This document shows positions 9,861 to 20,258 of a stretch of 64,000 bases of DNA, in pieces. Where the stretch lies: positions 62,001 to 126,000 of the forward strand of contig NZ_WRPA01000012.1 of the NCBI RefSeq assembly GCF_009831655.1, written 5' to 3'. Made by a program: the position numbers and the translations under genes. This DNA comes from Shewanella insulae (lineage in GTDB: Bacteria > Pseudomonadota > Gammaproteobacteria > Enterobacterales > Shewanellaceae). The notes beneath the pieces are model-generated. The model did not search any database and was not told where the DNA came from. It saw only the letters and a list, made by a program, of their open reading frames with translations. The stretch's first letter is position 1; every line of letters starts with the position of its first letter.

Positions 9861-9887
9861 AAAAAACCAGCTTAGGCTGGTTTTTTT
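9861..9887 (+). terminator. Terminator after sspB
   Basis: AACCAGC / GCTGGTT stem with a 3-base loop followed by seven T. Confidence 0.9.
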
Positions 9888-10028
9888 GTGCCCGAGAGAA
9901 GGTTAACTAAGACGAGGGCGGAGCGAGAGGCAAGCCCCAGGCGTCAGCTGAATGGATGATCCTGCCTGGACTCTGTGTTAGCATCTGCGCCAGAAAAATG
10001 CGGTACAACTCACACGAGCACTCTATCC

Positions 10029-10616
10029 ATGATCCTGATGATCGACAATTACGACTCCTTTACCTTTAACCTGGTGCAGTATTTTCAGCAGCTGGGGGAG
10101 GAGATTGTCGTCAGGCGCAACGATGAGCTTAGCCTTGCCGATATCCAGGCCTTGGCACCCAGCAGGCTAGTGATCTCACCCGGTCCCTGTTCGCCCAACG
10201 AGGCCGGCATCTCCCTTGAAGTAATTAAGACTTTTGCCGGTAAGCTACCCATATTGGGGGTCTGTCTCGGCCATCAGGCGATCGCCCAGGTCTTCGGCGC
10301 TCAGGTGGTGCGCGCCAAGCGGGTGATGCATGGCAAGACAAGTGCCATCGGCCATACGGGCCAAGGCCTTTTTGCCGGACTGAATCGGCCTCTCACCGTC
10401 ACCCGTTATCATTCCCTCTTGGTCGAGCAGCTGCCCAAGGATTTTACCCTGGATGCCTGGTTCGACGACCCGGTTCACGGCCGCGAGATCATGGCCATGA
10501 GTCGGCCAGAACTTGGCTTGTTCGGCGTGCAGTTTCATCCCGAATCTATCCTGACCGAACAGGGGCTCGAGCTGCTGGCAAACTTCGTCAAGCAGAGCAT
10601 TCCTTCCAGCAATTAA
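10029..10616 (+). CDS. pabA: Aminodeoxychorismate synthase glutaminase subunit PabA
   Basis: Class I glutamine amidotransferase supplying ammonia to PabB for 4-aminobenzoate (folate) synthesis. The triad is visible: Cys in GVCLGHQA, and His and Glu in FHPES. The N-terminus [12 protein letters not shown] and the block [11 protein letters not shown] are typical of PabA/TrpG. The ATG at 10029 is chosen because homology begins at MILMIDNYD; an upstream ATG at 9975 adds 18 unrelated residues. TrpG is the alternative, but there are no trp genes nearby, and in Shewanella pabA sits at this locus near the ast genes. Confidence 0.9.
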   Translation: MILMIDNYDSFTFNLVQYFQQLGEEIVVRRNDELSLADIQALAPSRLVISPGPCSPNEAGISLEVIKTFAGKLPILGVCLGHQAIAQVFGAQVVRAKRVMHGKTSAIGHTGQGLFAGLNRPLTVTRYHSLLVEQLPKDFTLDAWFDDPVHGREIMAMSRPELGLFGVQFHPESILTEQGLELLANFVKQSIPSSN

Positions 10617-11068
10617 AAGGGGACTAGAGTCCTGCGCCGTGAGTGACAATGGTTAATTGTTAGGAAGGTGCTAATAAATCCAGTGCGTGCTCCGCGAGTA
10701 CTGACAGCCTCTAGATGCGCGGCGCAGTTTGAAGTTAATGGCCCTAGTCCTTAGCGAGAACTGCAACAAAGCAGATAGAGCTGTCAGCCTCGCCCTGAGG
10801 GGCTTTCGAGCAGTCACGATTTATTTTGGTATTCAGCTTTGAAAGGCAACCAGCCTTCCTTTATCTGAATACCTCGAACTCGCTTCTGCTCATAAGCCAG
10901 AGTGCTACGTGGACTTGTTCGCATCTTTCTTAGCTCAATTCTTTTTCAAACTGTTACAAGTTTTATCCCGTCCAACTCCTCGTCCCACCCCCATTTTGTG
11001 ATATAAAAGGCAACAAAATAACAAGGCTGGGGCCTTTGCCTCGGCGACATAAATAAAAAGGAAGGACG
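10617..11068 (+). other. 452-bp gene-free stretch with several inverted repeats
   Basis: No coding signal seen. An outer pair GGACTAG (10621) / CTAGTCC (10744) encloses CTGCGCCG (10632) / CGGCGCAG (10720). A separate hairpin at 10828-10873 pairs GGTATTCAG with CTGAATACC, with an inner AAGGC/GCCTT. The last 100 bases contain the likely promoter region of the peptidase gene. It could hold a structured RNA or a decayed repeat; the sequence alone does not decide. Confidence 0.45.
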
Positions 11069-13552
11069 ATGACGGGCGCGTTTCGTGGATTTGGTCTCAG
11101 CATTTTGACCCTCACCATCTTGGGGGGCTGTGCAGCCACCCCTGCAAGCGATACTCAGCAGACGCAGACTACTCAGGCAAGCACTCAGGTGGCGTTAGCC
11201 ACGCCGCCGAAGGTAGAGCAGCCGCTGACCCTCAAGCAGATCATGGCCAACCCTGACTGGATGGGGATCTTGGCCAAGGGTGAGTATTGGAGCGACGACA
11301 GCCAGTCTGTCTATTTTGCCCGTCAGGCCCACCAATCGCCGCTGCTGGACTATTATCAACAGCCACTGGCCTCGGGTGAGGCCAGTAAGCTAGCACTCGA
11401 TGCCCTGCATCAGGCGGATCAGCAGTATGGCGTGCTGGACGAGGCGCGTACCCGTAAGGCCTATATCTATCAAGGAAACCTGTTCGTCAAAGATTTGCTC
11501 AGCGGCAAGGTGTCGCAGCTAACGCGTCAAAACACTAAGGTGGATGGCGTGCGCTTTCTTGCCAATGGCGATATCGCCTACTGGCAAGGGCAGCAGGTGT
11601 TCCGTATTCATGGCGACAGCGGCCTGTATGAACAGATCGCCAACATCAAGATGGCCAAAGAGCCTAAAGGGGTCGAGGCGCCTAGCAGCTATATCGCCAA
11701 GCAACAGCATAGATTGATTCAATATGTCGCCCTCAAACAGAATCAGGCGAAAGAGAAAGAGCAATATCAGGCGGAGCTGGTCAAGCAAGATCCTACCATG
11801 ACGGCCAAGACCTGGTACCTGGGCGAGGAGGAGTCTGTCTCTCAAATGAGCCTGTCGCCGGACGGCCGCTACTTACTATTGTCATTGGTGGACAAGAACT
11901 ATAGCTGGCGCGCCGAGCACGACATCATGCCTAACTATCTGGGTAGCCAGGGGTATGTGGATGCCGTTCCTGCCAGGGCGCGTGTCGCCGAAGATAAGTA
12001 TCCCGGCGAGCGCCTGGTATTGCTGGATCTCGAGCGGCATGAGAAACGCGATATCACCATCGAAGGACTAACGGGCTTCGATGAAGACGTGCTGGCCTCG
12101 GTGAAGGCAGAAAATGCCAAGGCCCAGGGTGAGAGCTATAAGAGCGAGAAGGCGCCGCGTAGGGTGCAGCTGATGCAGGACTGGGCCTGGACCCAGAGTG
12201 CTATGCAGTGGCAGGCCAAGGACAATAAGGTCGCCATCATGCTCGAGGCGGTGGACAACAAAGACAGATGGATTGCCACCCTAAACCTCAAGTCGGGCTC
12301 ACTCAACACAGAGCACAGACTGCATGACGATGCCTGGGTGAACTATAACTTCAACCAGTTCGGCTGGTTGCCACAGAGCGATACTCTCTATTACCTCTCG
12401 GAAGAGACGGGCTATTCGCACCTCTATCTCAAGGCAAGCGGCGCCAAGCCACAGCCCCTGACCCAGGGTAAGTATGTAGTTAGCGACATCACCCTAGGCC
12501 CCAAGGCAGAGTATATCTACTACAAGGCCAACAAAGACCATCCTGGTATCGACAATGTCTACCGCGTCAAACTCGCCGATGGTCAGAGCGAGCAACTCAC
12601 CCAGTGGGACGGTCAGCTGGATTACAGCCTGAGCCCAGATGGCAGCAAGCTGCTACTCAAGGCCTCTCGTCGCACTCAGCCGAGTGAGCTCTATGTGCAG
12701 GCGATAGGTGGTGAGCTCAAGCAGTTAACTCATTACACCTCAGATGCCTTCAAGCAATATGCTTGGCAGGCCCCAGAGGTAGTTAAGGTGCCGTCTACCC
12801 ATGGCGCCGGCGATGTCTATGCCAGAGTCTATCTACCACAGGGGTATGATAAGGCCCGTGCCGACAAATATCCTGCGGTGATCTTCAACCATGGCGCCGG
12901 CTATCTGCAAAATGCCCACTATGGTTTCTCAGGCTACTTCCGCGAGTTCATGTTCCACAACTTGCTGACCCAGCAGGGTTATGTGGTGATGGATATGGAC
13001 TACCGTGGCTCTAAAGGCTATGGCCGCGACTGGCGCACGGCGATCTATCGCAACATGGGTCATCCAGAGGTGGAAGATCTCAAAGACGGCGTCAGCTGGA
13101 TGGTGGCCAATACCCATGTGGACGCTAAGCGTGTCGGCACCTATGGCGGCTCTTATGGTGGCTTCCTCACCTTCATGGCGTTGTTTACCGAGCCAGAGCT
13201 ATTCCAGGCCGGTGCAGCGCTGCGTCCGGTAAGCGATTGGGCCCACTATAACGCGCCATACACCTCTAACATTCTCAACACGCCGGATGTGGACGCTATC
13301 GCCTATGAGCGCAGCTCGCCCATCGAGCATGCCCAGGGGCTGCAGAAGCCGCTGTTGGTGATGAGTGGCGTGCTGGACGATAACGTCTTCTTCCAGGACA
13401 GTGTGCGTCTGGTACAGCGCCTGATCGAACTGGAGAAGCCGATGTTTGAGACGGCCATTTATCCGGTGGAGCCACACGGCTTCCGTCAGCCATCGAGCTG
13501 GCTAGATGAATACCGCCGCATCTTCAAGTTGTTCGAGCAAGAGCTTAAATAA
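11069..13552 (+). CDS. S9-family prolyl oligopeptidase-like lipoprotein
   Basis: Secreted serine peptidase of the DPP-IV/acylaminoacyl-peptidase group. A lipoprotein signal peptide ends in the lipobox LGGC (Cys near residue 21), so it is probably membrane-anchored facing the periplasm. Residues about 60-560 form a WD/beta-propeller-like region. The C-terminal alpha/beta hydrolase domain has the nucleophile motif GGSYGGF (Ser 695), an Asp pair near 770 (GVLDDN) and His 803 in EPHGF. It probably trims proline-containing or short peptides. 827 residues. GGAAGGA precedes the ATG. It is monocistronic with its own terminator. Confidence 0.88.
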   Translation: MTGAFRGFGLSILTLTILGGCAATPASDTQQTQTTQASTQVALATPPKVEQPLTLKQIMANPDWMGILAKGEYWSDDSQSVYFARQAHQSPLLDYYQQPLASGEASKLALDALHQADQQYGVLDEARTRKAYIYQGNLFVKDLLSGKVSQLTRQNTKVDGVRFLANGDIAYWQGQQVFRIHGDSGLYEQIANIKMAKEPKGVEAPSSYIAKQQHRLIQYVALKQNQAKEKEQYQAELVKQDPTMTAKTWYLGEEESVSQMSLSPDGRYLLLSLVDKNYSWRAEHDIMPNYLGSQGYVDAVPARARVAEDKYPGERLVLLDLERHEKRDITIEGLTGFDEDVLASVKAENAKAQGESYKSEKAPRRVQLMQDWAWTQSAMQWQAKDNKVAIMLEAVDNKDRWIATLNLKSGSLNTEHRLHDDAWVNYNFNQFGWLPQSDTLYYLSEETGYSHLYLKASGAKPQPLTQGKYVVSDITLGPKAEYIYYKANKDHPGIDNVYRVKLADGQSEQLTQWDGQLDYSLSPDGSKLLLKASRRTQPSELYVQAIGGELKQLTHYTSDAFKQYAWQAPEVVKVPSTHGAGDVYARVYLPQGYDKARADKYPAVIFNHGAGYLQNAHYGFSGYFREFMFHNLLTQQGYVVMDMDYRGSKGYGRDWRTAIYRNMGHPEVEDLKDGVSWMVANTHVDAKRVGTYGGSYGGFLTFMALFTEPELFQAGAALRPVSDWAHYNAPYTSNILNTPDVDAIAYERSSPIEHAQGLQKPLLVMSGVLDDNVFFQDSVRLVQRLIELEKPMFETAIYPVEPHGFRQPSSWLDEYRRIFKLFEQELK

Positions 13553-13558
13553 CCGACC

Positions 13559-13584
13559 AGGGCCTCATTCGAGGCCCTTTTTAT
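13559..13584 (+). terminator. Terminator after the S9 peptidase gene
   Basis: AGGGCCTC / GAGGCCCT stem with a 4-base loop followed by a T-rich tail. Confidence 0.9.
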
Positions 13585-13662
13585 TGCTAAGGGATCTGCC
13601 AAGTGCGTGATTTGGTGTAATATAAGCCTAACGCGCTCAATTAGCTGAGGAGAACAGCTTAG

Positions 13663-14808
13663 GTGGCAAAGTCCATTGCCGGTGGTGTCCGTCCGGGCAT
13701 CATCATAGATATCGAACACAGGCTTCTGAAACAGCTTATAGTGGGTAAGCAGAAGGCCGCTGCCTCCATGTTTGATGACTTAGACCGTGAACTGGAGAAT
13801 GATGCCAATAAGCTCGCCATCGAACGCGACGCCGTATTCGAGCGCCTCTCCAAGCAGATCCAGGCTCGCCAGGTATACGAGGCGGTCTCCAAGCAGCTTA
13901 TCACTACGGTCAACACTACCTTAGACAATCAGCTGGCGTCTCCGGAGCTCCTGATACAACAAGCCGGGATTAATCAGAATCAGATGTTGGTACTTGAGCT
14001 GCTGCAACAGAAGAACCTGGATCTGAGCAGGTTGCGCCTGCTCATCGCCGATCTGCCCTGGCTGGCGCGGGATCTCACCAACATGGTCAACAGCCCCTCA
14101 TTTCGTCACAAGCGCCAGCAGCGATCGGACGTGAAGGTGACCGAGATAAAGTTGGTGCTCAACTTTATCGGTGTCGAGAACCTCAGGCTGCTGATCCCCT
14201 ATTATTGTCTGCGAAACTGGTTGCCAACCGGGCATGCCAACTTGCTGTGGACCACGCGTAAGCTGTGGCGTTACGCTATGGTTACCGGCATCGCCGCCAA
14301 GGCCCTGGCGCAGTTAAATGAGCAGGATATGGCCACGGCTTATACCAGTAGTTTGCTCTATCAGCTGGGGGTCTCAGTGGTATTGAAAAATGGCGCCAAG
14401 GTCTACGAGAGTATTTGGGGAAACTGGCTCAGGGAGGCCAGTGGTAGTCGCGATAAGGAGCTGCATGATGCCGTGCTGGCTACCGAGTTTCCCGCCGAGG
14501 ATATCTACCAACAGGTGCTGCAACACGCTCATACCCTCAATTGGCGCCTGCCTGAGTTGTTGGACTTTGCTGCTAGTGGCCTGACCCAGACCCAGAAGGA
14601 GCTGGATACCTGCCTTAGCTACAGCGAGTTGTCGAGTGAGGCCGCCCTGGTGGCCCGTGCTAGCTGTTATGCCAAGGTCATGATGCTGGAAGAGATGCGG
14701 TTGATCTCGCCAAAAGAGAAGCAGATGATGTTCGATTATTATCAGCTCTCTGAGCAAGAGAAGATCCGCCTCAAGGGGCAAAATTACCGTAAGCTAGACC
14801 TCTATTAG
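13663..14808 (+). CDS. HDOD-domain protein
   Basis: Signalling-type protein of unknown partner. The region about 95-320 reads as an HDOD domain: PELLIQQAGINQNQM, then LRLLIADLPWLARDLTNMVNS (about 125-145), which corresponds to the HDOD 'successive selection of states' helices, then LGVSVVL. The first 90 residues are charged and helical. HDOD proteins are relatives of HD phosphohydrolases that usually lack catalysis and act in regulation. 381 residues. Start: GTG at 13663 with GAGGAG about 11 bases upstream. It is followed by a long gap, so likely single. Confidence 0.7.
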   Translation: MAKSIAGGVRPGIIIDIEHRLLKQLIVGKQKAAASMFDDLDRELENDANKLAIERDAVFERLSKQIQARQVYEAVSKQLITTVNTTLDNQLASPELLIQQAGINQNQMLVLELLQQKNLDLSRLRLLIADLPWLARDLTNMVNSPSFRHKRQQRSDVKVTEIKLVLNFIGVENLRLLIPYYCLRNWLPTGHANLLWTTRKLWRYAMVTGIAAKALAQLNEQDMATAYTSSLLYQLGVSVVLKNGAKVYESIWGNWLREASGSRDKELHDAVLATEFPAEDIYQQVLQHAHTLNWRLPELLDFAASGLTQTQKELDTCLSYSELSSEAALVARASCYAKVMMLEEMRLISPKEKQMMFDYYQLSEQEKIRLKGQNYRKLDLY

Positions 14809-15083
14809 GCTTCTAGTAGCCCTCTGTGCGTAAAGCTTGGACGCTTCCAAGGGGCAAAAACCTTGTTTAAGAGTGGTGCCTTGCTCTTAGTCTTGCTTAT
14901 CTATCTCATTGATAATAAATGGATGTTTACCTTGCATATCGTATCTGGCAGGTCGCTAGTGTTTCTCTAATGAAGAGTGGAAACGGCGGTGTACAAAAGG
15001 GCAGTGAGAATGAACTGTTTTGCTAATGGTTTTTAGTGTTATTTGCTGTGGAAATGTTTTACTATCCACGCCACGTCAAAATA

Positions 15084-15097
15084 TGACTATATATTCA
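15084..15097 (+). promoter_or_regulatory. ArgR-like box
   Basis: The 14-mer TGACTATATATTCA matches the ARG-box core TGAAT-WWWW-ATTCA at 13 of 14 positions. It lies about 300 bp upstream of astC. A clear partner box at the usual 3-bp spacing is not evident, so binding by ArgR is plausible but unproven. Confidence 0.5.
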
Positions 15098-15164
15098 TAA
15101 AAATCACATTATTAGTTGAGTTTTGGGTCGATAAACTTTTTTCTGACTAATTATGCTCAAGCCT

Positions 15165-15188
15165 AGGTTATAAACGCTTGTATAACCT
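15165..15188 (+). promoter_or_regulatory. Perfect 8-bp inverted repeat upstream of astC
   Basis: AGGTTATA and TATAACCT separated by 8 bases. The symmetry and spacing fit a dimeric regulator's operator. The regulator is unknown. Confidence 0.4.
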
Positions 15189-15292
15189 TTAAGCTCAAAT
15201 CTTTATGCATTTGTTATGCACATGCTAAGAAGGCTCGACCGTCAGAACTGGTATTTTGATCACGTTTTCGCTATTAATGTCCCCCTAGATAA

Positions 15293-16603
<1,311 letters not shown>

Positions 16604-16615
16604 GTGACGGCATGA

Positions 16616-16640
16616 GCGCGGCGTAACAGCCGCGCTTTTT
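16616..16640 (+). terminator. Terminator-like hairpin between astC and astA
   Basis: GCGCGGC / GCCGCGC stem with a 6-base loop and five T. It lies inside the ast cluster, so it may be a partial terminator that lets astC be made in excess. Confidence 0.75.
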
Positions 16641-16738
16641 GTCTGAGAGAAAACCTTGAACCTCAAGCCCGGCATGTGGGTCTTAATTGTTAAGGCTGTT
16701 TGCGTTTGAGTGACAAGGACAAGTGAGGAGACCCAAAG

Positions 16739-17758
16739 ATGTTAATTATCCGCCCCATACGATCGAGCGATTACGATGCCTTGTATCAGATCGCCGTCGA
16801 GTCAGGTCATGGATTCACGTCTTTACCCGTCAATGAAGAGTTATTAAGAAATAAGATTGCCCGTGTCGAGGCCTCGTTCGTCAAAGAGATCGATAAGCCC
16901 TTCGACGAAGGCTATCTTATGGTGCTGGAAGACACAGAGACTGGCGAAGTGGTCGGTACCTGTGGGCTCGAGGCTGCGGTCGGCATGGTCGATGCCTTTT
17001 ACCACTACCGTCTGGGTACAGAGGTCTACCACTCAGAGCAGATCGACGTGCGTAACGAGGTGGAAACCCTGACTCTGTGCCACGATTACACGGGCGCCGC
17101 CGAGCTATGCACCCTGTTTTTGCGTGACACCTATCGTAAGAACAACAACGGACGCATGCTGTCTCGCAGTCGTTTCCTTTTCCTGGCACAGCACGCCGAA
17201 CGCTTCGGCGACACAGTGATCGCCGAGATGCGCGGCGAGAGCGACGCCGAGGGCAACTCGCCTTTCTACGGCTGGCTGCAGAAGAACTTCCTCGGCATAG
17301 ACTTTGTGCAGGCCGACTACCTGTCGGGCCTGGGCCAGAAGGCCTTCATGGCCGAGATGATGCCGAAGAACAGTGTCTATGTCTGCCTGCTGCCCGAAGA
17401 GGCGCAGAAGGTGATTGGCGAGGTGCACACCAATACCCGTCCGGCACTCAACCTGCTGCAGGCTGAGGGCTTTAGATGCCGCGGCTATGTTGATATCTTC
17501 GACGGCGGACCAACGGTCGAATGTAATCTTAACGACATTCGTTCGGTGAAAGAGAGTCGCCTGCTGACGGTCAAGGTGGGCGAGATGCCAGCCTCGAGCA
17601 GCAGCTATATTATCTCAAATACTTTGTTAGCGGGTTACCGTGCTACCTCGGCCAACTTGATGGTCAGCGATGAAACCGACGAGGTGATCCTGTCACCCGA
17701 GCTTGCCGGTGCGTTGCTGGTGGCAGAAGGTGAACAGATCCGTGTCTTGGCAATGTAG
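16739..17758 (+). CDS. astA: Arginine N-succinyltransferase
   Basis: First step of the ammonia-producing succinyltransferase pathway: succinyl-CoA plus arginine gives N2-succinylarginine. The N-terminus MLIIRPIRSSDYDAL and the blocks GRMLSRSRFLFLAQH and CRGYVDIFDGGPTVE are family hallmarks of the GNAT-related AstA fold. 339 residues, normal. A GAGGAG ribosome site is 9 bases before the ATG. astD follows after only 6-9 bp. astB and astE are not in this window. Confidence 0.97.
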   Translation: MLIIRPIRSSDYDALYQIAVESGHGFTSLPVNEELLRNKIARVEASFVKEIDKPFDEGYLMVLEDTETGEVVGTCGLEAAVGMVDAFYHYRLGTEVYHSEQIDVRNEVETLTLCHDYTGAAELCTLFLRDTYRKNNNGRMLSRSRFLFLAQHAERFGDTVIAEMRGESDAEGNSPFYGWLQKNFLGIDFVQADYLSGLGQKAFMAEMMPKNSVYVCLLPEEAQKVIGEVHTNTRPALNLLQAEGFRCRGYVDIFDGGPTVECNLNDIRSVKESRLLTVKVGEMPASSSSYIISNTLLAGYRATSANLMVSDETDEVILSPELAGALLVAEGEQIRVLAM

Positions 17759-17767
17759 GAATTTATG

Positions 17768-19228
17768 ATGAGTCAATTTATTAACGGCCAGTGGGTTGCC
17801 GGTCTGGGACACAATGTAGTCTCGAAGAACCCCGCAAATCAAGAAGTTATCTGGGAAAGCAAGACGGCGACCCCGGAGCAGGTTAACACAGCAGTCGATG
17901 CGGCACGCGCCGCCCAGTTCGACTGGTTCATGCTGGGCTTCGACGCCCGCCTGGCGATTGTCGAGGCCTATCGCGACCAGCTCGAGGCTCACAAGGGTGA
18001 TATCGCCGAGGTGATCGCTCAGGAAACCGGTAAACCACAGTGGGAAACCGCGACCGAAGCGGGCGCCATGATCGGCAAGATCGGCCTGTCGGTGGCTGCC
18101 TACCACAAGCGTACCGGCACCTCTGAGAACGATACTCCAGCCGGTCGCGCCGTGCTGCGTCACAAGCCACACGGCGTGGTGGCGGTATTTGGTCCTTACA
18201 ACTTCCCGGGCCATCTGCCTAACGGTCATATCGTTCCTGCGCTACTGGCGGGTAATACTGTGGTATTCAAGCCATCTGAACTCACCCCTAAGACGGCCGA
18301 GCTGATGCTCAAGCTGTGGGAGAAGGCCGGTCTGCCGGCTGGCGTGATCAACCTGGTTCAAGGCGAAGTGGAAACCGGCAAGGCGCTGGCGTCCCATCCG
18401 CAGATCGACGGCCTGTTCTTCACAGGTAGCTCACGTACGGGTCATATCCTGCACCAGCAATACGCGGGTCATCCGGGTAAGATCCTGGCGCTGGAGATGG
18501 GCGGCAACAACCCACTGATCATCAAGGGCGTTAAAGACACTCAGGCCGCTGTACACGATATCATTCAGTCGGCCTATATCTCATCGGGTCAACGCTGCAC
18601 CTGTGCTCGTCGTCTCTATGTTGAGAAGGGCGCCGAGGGCGATGCCCTGCTGGCTAAGCTGGCCGAGGCGGTCAAGCAGATCAAGGTGGGCCCTTGGAAC
18701 GCACAGCCACAGCCATTCATGGGTTCTATGATCTCTGAGGCGGCGGCCAAGGGGATGGTGGAAGCTCAGCGTAACCTGATCAACCTGGGCGGTACGCCGC
18801 TGGTTGAGCTTAAGCATCTTGAAGCCGGTACTGGCCTTGTGTCTCCGGGTCTTATCGATGTGACTCAGGTAATCGAGCTGCCAGACGAAGAATACTTCGG
18901 CCCACTACTGCAGGTGGTGCGCTACACAGACTTCGACGAGGCGATAGCGCTGGCGAACAACACCCGCTACGGTCTCTCTGCCGGTATCCTGGCGGACAGT
19001 CGCGAAGACTACGACTACTTCCTGGCGCGTATCCGTGCGGGTATCGTCAACTGGAACAAGCAGATCACCGGCGCATCAGGTTCGGCACCATTTGGTGGCG
19101 TTGGCGCCTCGGGTAACCACAGGGCGAGCGCCTTCTATGCCGCCGACTACTGTGCCTACCCGGTCGCTTCGGTCGAGGCCGATGCCCTGGCCATGCCAGC
19201 CAGTCTGAGTCCGGGTCTGACCCTTTAG
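17768..19228 (+). CDS. astD: N-succinylglutamate 5-semialdehyde dehydrogenase
   Basis: NAD-dependent aldehyde dehydrogenase oxidising succinylglutamate semialdehyde. The catalytic Cys is in [11 protein letters not shown] and the general-base Glu in LEMGGNNP. The Rossmann region includes FTGSSRTG. Two adjacent ATGs exist (17765 and 17768). The second is chosen because AGGAA is then better spaced and homologues begin MxxFIxGxW. About 486 residues. Probably co-transcribed with astA and closed by a strong terminator. Confidence 0.96.
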   Translation: MSQFINGQWVAGLGHNVVSKNPANQEVIWESKTATPEQVNTAVDAARAAQFDWFMLGFDARLAIVEAYRDQLEAHKGDIAEVIAQETGKPQWETATEAGAMIGKIGLSVAAYHKRTGTSENDTPAGRAVLRHKPHGVVAVFGPYNFPGHLPNGHIVPALLAGNTVVFKPSELTPKTAELMLKLWEKAGLPAGVINLVQGEVETGKALASHPQIDGLFFTGSSRTGHILHQQYAGHPGKILALEMGGNNPLIIKGVKDTQAAVHDIIQSAYISSGQRCTCARRLYVEKGAEGDALLAKLAEAVKQIKVGPWNAQPQPFMGSMISEAAAKGMVEAQRNLINLGGTPLVELKHLEAGTGLVSPGLIDVTQVIELPDEEYFGPLLQVVRYTDFDEAIALANNTRYGLSAGILADSREDYDYFLARIRAGIVNWNKQITGASGSAPFGGVGASGNHRASAFYAADYCAYPVASVEADALAMPASLSPGLTL

Positions 19229-19237
19229 TAAACAAGC

Positions 19238-19270
19238 ATGGGAGTGGGCGTCTTGCCCGCTCCCATTTTT
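19238..19270 (+). terminator. Terminator after astD
   Basis: ATGGGAGTGGGC / GCCCGCTCCCAT, a near-perfect 12-bp stem with a 5-base loop and five T. Confidence 0.93.
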
Positions 19271-19368
19271 ATAGGCGTACACGAAAATTCTCGTTGTACT
19301 TATATCGTGAAAACAAACAGACCGGCGCGATAACGACCGGTAACACGATGATGTTAAGGAAGAAATTG

Positions 19369-20169
19369 ATGCATACCGATGTAAACCAGCTATTTGCCGC
19401 CCTATGGGACGATTATGTTGAAATGACCCCCTCAGCCGCCAAGGTACACCAGCTACTGGCCAAGGGTGAGACCATCATCAACGATCATATCGCCCTACGT
19501 ACCTTCAACATTGCCAAGGTGAACCTGAGCGTTCTGGCGAAGCATTTCGAGTCCCTGGGCTATGTGGCCTGTGGCGATTACGACTTCGAAGCCAAGAAGC
19601 TTAAGGCCAAGCACTTCGAGCACCCGGATCCGACCCAGCCTAAGGTGTTTATCTCTGAGCTGATGGTCGAAGCCTTCAGCCCTGAGCTGCAAGCCATAGT
19701 CCACGGTTTGGTGGAGCAGGTGGATGAGGCCGCGACCACGGCGGATAACTTCCTCTACTCGGGCCGCCACTGGGATCTGGATTACGCGACCTACGAGCAG
19801 CTGCTGGCCGAGAGCGAGTACGCGGCATGGGTGGCGGCGTTCGGTTACCGCGCTAACCACTTTACCGTGTCGATCAACCACCTGCCTGGATACAACACCA
19901 TACTCGAGGTGAATGACACCCTGAAGCAGGGTGACTTCGTGCTGAACAGTGTCGGCGGCGAGGTGAAGGGGTCTGCCGATGTGTTGCTCGAGCAGTCATC
20001 GACCATGGCCGATAAGGTCAATGTGGCCTTTAAAGACGTCCAGAAGACGATTCCAAGCTGTTTCTATGAGTTTGCCTTGCGCTATCCTAAGGCGGACGGT
20101 GAGCTGTATACAGGCTTCGTGGCAGCCTCTGCGGACAAGATCTTCGAGAGCACCAACAACGCGGGTTAA
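19369..20169 (+). CDS. DUF1338 protein, 2-oxoadipate dioxygenase/decarboxylase (HglS) relative
   Basis: The family of HglS/YdcJ, non-heme iron enzymes of the vicinal-oxygen-chelate fold that turn 2-oxoadipate into 2-hydroxyglutarate in lysine breakdown. The putative metal ligands are visible: His in NDHIALRTF (with the Arg four residues later), His in INHLPG, and Glu in TILEVND. At 266 residues it is shorter than HglS, so its substrate may differ. Start: ATG at 19369 with AAGGA upstream; the longer frame from 19294 adds an unlikely leader. Its position behind ast suggests a role in amino-acid catabolism (inference). Confidence 0.8.
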   Translation: MHTDVNQLFAALWDDYVEMTPSAAKVHQLLAKGETIINDHIALRTFNIAKVNLSVLAKHFESLGYVACGDYDFEAKKLKAKHFEHPDPTQPKVFISELMVEAFSPELQAIVHGLVEQVDEAATTADNFLYSGRHWDLDYATYEQLLAESEYAAWVAAFGYRANHFTVSINHLPGYNTILEVNDTLKQGDFVLNSVGGEVKGSADVLLEQSSTMADKVNVAFKDVQKTIPSCFYEFALRYPKADGELYTGFVAASADKIFESTNNAG

Positions 20170-20192
20170 TCTCGGGGTGAGTCTCAACAGTC

Positions 20193-20222
20193 AAAAGCCG
20201 ATGCACTGCATCGGCTTTTTTG
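20193..20222. terminator. Bidirectional terminator between the DUF1338 gene and the sensor kinase gene
   Basis: AAAAGCCGATGCA / TGCATCGGCTTTT hairpin between convergent genes, with a T-run on each strand (stronger on plus). Confidence 0.85.
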
Positions 20223-20258
20223 TGGGATGATGGCGATGTTTTAACTCGGTCTCGAAAG

